DNA of 5,469 nucleotides from Chloroflexota bacterium (GTDB lineage: Bacteria > Chloroflexota > Dormibacteria > Aeolococcales > Aeolococcaceae). Both the position numbers and the translations under genes were made by a program. The stretch is from assembly GCA_003491925.1 (NCBI GenBank), contig DNAU01000123.1, positions 1-5,469 on the forward strand, written 5' to 3'. Shown here one piece after another: positions 2,599 through 5,469 of the stretch (positions within the stretch are counted from its first letter, which is position 1; each line of letters begins with the position of its first letter). The notes below the pieces were generated by a model. The model was not told the DNA's origin and did not search any database. It was given only the letters and a program-made list of their open reading frames with translations.

Positions 2599-5469
2599 CG
2601 TCTCTACCTTGACGCCCTTCTTCTGCAGGAAGGCGAGGAGAGTCTTGCCCGCCGACTGCTTCTGGGCGTCGCTCGCTCCCTTCTTGACGTGGACCGCGAT
2701 GGCCGCGTTGAAGTCCGCCTTGGACATCTTCTTCGCCTTCACCGCGGCGACGACGTAGTCCTTGAAGGTCTTGTCCGCGCCCACGAAGGCGCCGGAGGAC
2801 GAGGGAGCCGCGTCGATCCGCACTCCCTTGTCGGTGAGCAGAGTCAGGAGCTTGCTCGCCGCCACTTCCTTCGTCTCGTGGGTGTGCAGGCTGCGCAGCT
2901 GCGCCGCCCGGTTGAAGTCGTCCCGGCTGATGCGCTTCTTGGCGACGGCCTTGCCGACTATCTGCTTGAACGTGTCGGCGATCACGAACTTCGTGGCGTC
3001 GTCCGAGGCCATCGCCGGAGCCGTGGCCTGGTCCCGCGACCCGGAGCTGGTCTCGGGGGGTCGCTCCTGCGCCGTCCGCAGTCGGCTATGCGACTGACCG
3101 CGCTGCCTGTCCTTCTTGATGGCCAGGTCGACGGCGGCTTCGATCATCGCCGCGGTCTTGGCGTCCATCTCGGGCGGCTCGTCCGCGTCGCGGGCGCCGG
3201 TCGCCGTCGTGACGGCGGGCAGCTCGACGTCCACGGCCCCCTCGGGTCGCAGACTCTCCTTCGGGGTCGTGGTGGCGGGGACGGTCGGGGCAGTCGGCGA
3301 GGCGGCCGGGGCTGCCGGGGCAGCCGGAGCAGTCGTCGGCGCGGTCGCCGCGGGAGCCGCCGGAGCCGCCGCCGGCTTCTTCTTCTCCTTGCGGTTGCTG
3401 GCCGCGAGCACGAGCGACGCGGTCGACGTGGCCGCGCTGATACCAGGCAGGATGATGCCGAGGTTGCGCTTGAAGGCCCCGAACGGAGACCAGCCCGTCT
3501 TGTCGCATCCGGCCGCCTGTGCGGCGGGGGCGGCGGGAGCGACGGGAGTAGCGGACCTCGAGGCCACGCCCTCGCGCCAGTTGGCGAGCGGGTCGCGCGT
3601 CGAGAAGGTCAGCGCCCGCAGGCTCTCCTTGGCCAGGGACGCGATCCCCGTGATAGGAGCCTGCGGCATCTCGGGCAGGGTCGACATCGGGGTCGTGGGG
3701 GGCGGCGGCGGCGAGAGTGCGGCTATCTGCGCGGCCAGCCTGGGCTTGCGCGCCCGCTCGGCGAGCCGCTCCGCGGTGACGGCCTCGGCCGCCGTGATGG
3801 TGCCCGCCTGGGCCTTCTCCACGGCCTCGGTCAGCTTCTTGTCGGCTTCCGTCTTCTCCGCGGCGGAGAGGGGCGGGTTCACCTTCTCCATGAACTCCTC
3901 GCGGGCCTTGGGCTTGGCGGCCATCGTCTGGGCGATGATCGCGGCGGCCGCGAGGGAGATGGCCGCTGCCGTCGCCTCCGGGGTCGGGTTGGGGGCCGTC
4001 GCGGCCTCGCTGATCTGGCGCGCGGTCTCCACCGCGGCCGGGTCCTTGGCCGCTACCCGCTCCTGGAGGTTGACGGCGTCCCGCATGGCGGGCGATATCT
4101 CCTGGCCCTCGTTGGCGTCTGCCAGGGTGTGGGTCGCCACCACCTTGCCCATGTCCTTGATCTTGTCCGGGTCGCCCGTCTTGGCCTCCTCGAAGCTCTC
4201 GTTGAACTCCTTCGTGGCCTGGGGGTTGCCGGCGTTCTTGGCCTGCACGAGCGCGGCGGTCTTCTGCAGCGACTCGGTGGCCGAGGGCGCCGCGGTCGCG
4301 GCCATCGCGAGCTTCCCGGCGGTCTCCTTGTCGCCCATCTCCTGGGCGATCTTGGCGCCGGCCGCGTACTCCTCCCGCGTCCCGGTCTTCGTGTTGTACT
4401 TGGCCTTCGCCTTCGCGAGCTGCGCCTGCTTCTTGGCCTGTGCCTTCTTCTTGGCGTGCTTCTTCGACGCGGCGGTGGCCGCTACAGCCACGGTCCCGGT
4501 GGCTATGGTGGTCTCCACCAGGTGAGCGGTCTCGAGGCGCTTCTTGGCCCGCTTGGCGTTCGGGTTGCCCGCCTTGGCGGCAGCGTTGATGATGCCGATC
4601 TGGCGGATAGCCACGGGGTCGTTCTTGTGCGCCCGGCGCACGAGCTTGCGGGCCTGCTTGAGGTTGTGCTGCTCGCGGGCGTTCGGGGCGACGGTGCGCA
4701 CGTGGCGCGCGAGCTTCATGCCGGCGACGCTCTTCTTGGCCCCTCGGTCGCCCGCCTTGGCCAGGGCCACCTGGTGGTTCACGTACTTCCGGGCCTTCGG
4801 GTGTCCCTTGGCGGACGCCTGCTCGATCTTGGACAGCTTGTGCAGCTCGTGGGCGCGCTGGGCGCGGGCGAGCTTGTTGGCCATCGCGGCCTCCATCCTC
4901 TTCTGGGCCGCTATCACCTTGAGCTTGCGGGCGCGCGCGGCGAGCTGCCGCTCGTGCTTCTTGTGCGCCGCCAGCTGCGCCCTCTCCTTGGCCTTCTGGG
5001 CGTGCATCCCGGCGTAGACCGCGCGCAGGTCGCGCGTGGCCTGCTTGTCGCCCTTCTGGGACCTCGCCATCATGTTCTTGAGGGAAGCCTTCGCCTTCGG
5101 GTTTCCCGCGTGCAGCTTCTTGTAGAACTTCGCGCCGGCCCGGATCTTCATGCCGGTCGCGTTCTTCTGCTTCGCCGCCTTGAGGATCTTCTTGTCCCGG
5201 GTCCCCACCACGTCGCTCTCCCACTCGCCCACGAACGCGCCCGAGCTGTCCTGGTCGGAGTCGTCGGAGTCGTCCTGCGACTTCAGGGCCTGCGAGGGGT
5301 CGGCCGTGAACTCGGCCGTCTTCATGGCAGCCTGCTTCTGCAGGGCCTCCGCGTCGGCGGCGTCCGCCTCGGCCTGGGCAGCGTCGGCGATGGCCTGCTG
5401 CGCGCGCAGCTCCGCCTCGGTCTGGGCGTCGGCAGCGGCAGCCCGCGCCTCGGCCGCCTTCTGGCGCTG
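2596..5469 (-). CDS. Very large Ala/Lys/Arg-rich helical repeat protein (957 visible residues, N-terminus outside window)
   Basis: The frame is open from the right edge to TAA at 2598-2596. An in-frame ATG at 5325-5323 exists, but no good Shine-Dalgarno precedes it and the 48 codons upstream keep the same Ala/Glu/Asp/Gln helical composition, so it is probably internal. Numbering from that Met: an acidic Ser/Asp stretch (17-28); a basic helical region with 18-residue repeats built on G-N/D-P-x-A (about 72-440); an Ala-rich hydrophobic helix (454-470); five consecutive prolines (539-543); a membrane-like segment (621-642) flanked by FKRN and NRKEKKK; a Pro/Ala/Thr linker (about 650-690); and two tandem 55-57-residue C-terminal domains (784-838, 852-908). 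It has only one cysteine (C607) in all visible residues. The repeats loosely resemble Sel1/TPR-like solenoids. The high Lys/Arg content suggests nucleic-acid or scaffold binding, for example an internal virion protein, but this is inference. It is the first visible gene of the block. Confidence 0.88.
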   Translation of the reverse strand, partial: QRQKAAEARAAAADAQTEAELRAQQAIADAAQAEADAADAEALQKQAAMKTAEFTADPSQALKSQDDSDDSDQDSSGAFVGEWESDVVGTRDKKILKAAKQKNATGMKIRAGAKFYKKLHAGNPKAKASLKNMMARSQKGDKQATRDLRAVYAGMHAQKAKERAQLAAHKKHERQLAARARKLKVIAAQKRMEAAMANKLARAQRAHELHKLSKIEQASAKGHPKARKYVNHQVALAKAGDRGAKKSVAGMKLARHVRTVAPNAREQHNLKQARKLVRRAHKNDPVAIRQIGIINAAAKAGNPNAKRAKKRLETAHLVETTIATGTVAVAATAASKKHAKKKAQAKKQAQLAKAKAKYNTKTGTREEYAAGAKIAQEMGDKETAGKLAMAATAAPSATESLQKTAALVQAKNAGNPQATKEFNESFEEAKTGDPDKIKDMGKVVATHTLADANEGQEISPAMRDAVNLQERVAAKDPAAVETARQISEAATAPNPTPEATAAAISLAAAAIIAQTMAAKPKAREEFMEKVNPPLSAAEKTEADKKLTEAVEKAQAGTITAAEAVTAERLAERARKPRLAAQIAALSPPPPPTTPMSTLPEMPQAPITGIASLAKESLRALTFSTRDPLANWREGVASRSATPVAPAAPAAQAAGCDKTGWSPFGAFKRNLGIILPGISAATSTASLVLAASNRKEKKKPAAAPAAPAATAPTTAPAAPAAPAASPTAPTVPATTTPKESLRPEGAVDVELPAVTTATGARDADEPPEMDAKTAAMIEAAVDLAIKKDRQRGQSHSRLRTAQERPPETSSGSRDQATAPAMASDDATKFVIADTFKQIVGKAVAKKRISRDDFNRAAQLRSLHTHETKEVAASKLLTLLTDKGVRIDAAPSSSGAFVGADKTFKDYVVAAVKAKKMSKADFNAAIAVHVKKGASDAQKQSAGKTLLAFLQKKGVKVET
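2602..2976 (-). repeat. Tandem duplicated C-terminal domain of the large basic protein
   Basis: Residues 784-838 (2812-2976) and 852-908 (2602-2772) align with one two-residue gap and about 20 identities in 55 positions. Shared features are TFK at the start, a V/AV helix, K, S, DFN, then A, LL, L and a closing KGV. The pair is joined by a Ser-rich linker containing SSGAFVG. Each unit looks like a small all-helical module ending in a short strand. No family is recognised. Confidence 0.75.
3256..3378 (-). other. Pro/Ala/Thr low-complexity linker in the large protein
   Basis: Residues 650-690 are nearly all Pro, Ala, Thr and Ser (repeated APAAPAA and TAPTT patterns), giving an extended flexible linker between the membrane-like segment and the C-terminal part. 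The high G+C of these codons also produces long spurious open frames on the opposite strand here. Confidence 0.7.
3400..3465 (-). other. Predicted membrane-spanning or membrane-inserting segment in the large protein
   Basis: Residues 621-642 are uncharged and largely hydrophobic (NLGIILPGISAATSTASLVL and on), with FKR before and NRKEKKK after. The central Pro and the many Ser/Thr make it weaker than a classic transmembrane helix, so a membrane-active or buried helix is an alternative. Confidence 0.45.
4006..5112 (-). repeat. Degenerate 18-residue protein repeats in the large basic protein
   Basis: Residues 72-440 (numbered from Met at 5325) contain recurring G-N/D-P-x-A-type turns followed by helix. 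Paired turns sit exactly 18 residues apart: G74 and G92, G174 and G192, N235 and G253, G366 and G384. Further single or looser copies occur around A213 (APNA), G331 (GDKETA) and K427 (KDPAAV). The consensus is roughly A-x-x-G-N/D-P-x-A-K followed by two hydrophobic helix positions. This fits an alpha-solenoid of short helical hairpins. A relationship to Sel1 repeats, whose unit is about 36 residues (twice 18), is possible but unproven. Confidence 0.65.

Noticed and set aside
3116..4525. Long open frame on the plus strand opposite the large repeat protein
   Set aside because: It is Ala/Val/Ser-rich antisense translation of high-G+C Lys/Ala codons, has no ribosome binding site, and lies wholly opposite a gene with coherent repeats and coupled neighbours. 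The same applies to plus-strand frames at 4544-5017 and 2762-3097.
3086..5224. Second long minus-strand frame inside the large gene
   Set aside because: Its product is Gly/Arg/Gln-rich with no regular structure, typical of an out-of-frame shadow of Ala/Lys-rich codons. The accepted frame has the 18-residue repeats, the duplicated C-terminal domain and a correct junction with the next gene.
1..5469. tRNA, rRNA, CRISPR array, insertion sequence or attachment site
   Set aside because: No cloverleaf-like sequence, regularly spaced DNA repeat, transposase motif or terminal inverted repeat was seen, and coding sequence covers nearly every base. The repeats present are at the protein level.

Overview
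The window reads as a GC-rich bacterial or bacteriophage sequence. Genes are packed almost without gaps, the minus-strand genes overlap or abut each other, and three of them have recognisable Shine-Dalgarno sequences, which argues against a eukaryotic or eukaryotic-virus origin. One line I counted inside the large minus-strand gene (4741-4800) is about 72% G+C, while two lines inside the plus-strand gene (241-300 and 421-480) are about 55% and 58%. The sequence alone does not name the host phylum.

Layout. Positions 1-565 hold the 3' end of a plus-strand gene for a cysteine-rich, apparently extracellular protein whose start lies outside the window. Nine bases later, on the opposite strand, begins the 3' end of a five-gene minus-strand block that fills the rest of the window. 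In transcription order (right to left) this block contains: (1) a very large Ala/Lys/Arg-rich helical repeat protein (2596 to beyond 5469, N-terminus outside the window); (2) an 86-residue protein with an N-terminal membrane segment (2328-2588); (3) a 115-residue membrane-anchored coiled-coil protein (2003-2350); (4) a 130-residue beta-rich protein starting at GTG (1614-2006); and (5) a 344-residue beta-rich protein (575-1609). Neighbouring genes are 4-7 bases apart or overlap by 4-23 bases, so the block is almost certainly one translationally coupled transcription unit whose promoter lies beyond position 5469.

I do not recognise any of the six proteins as a named family. Taken together (a large basic protein with regular repeats, two small single-span membrane proteins, and two beta-rich proteins without secretion signals), the set resembles the virion-structure module of a phage, possibly a tailless membrane-containing one, with the 344-residue protein as the best capsid candidate. 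This is inference from architecture only. No packaging ATPase, portal, terminase, integrase or replication gene is visible to confirm it. There are no RNA genes, CRISPR arrays, insertion sequences or convincing terminators in the window, and no non-coding stretch longer than 9 bases.
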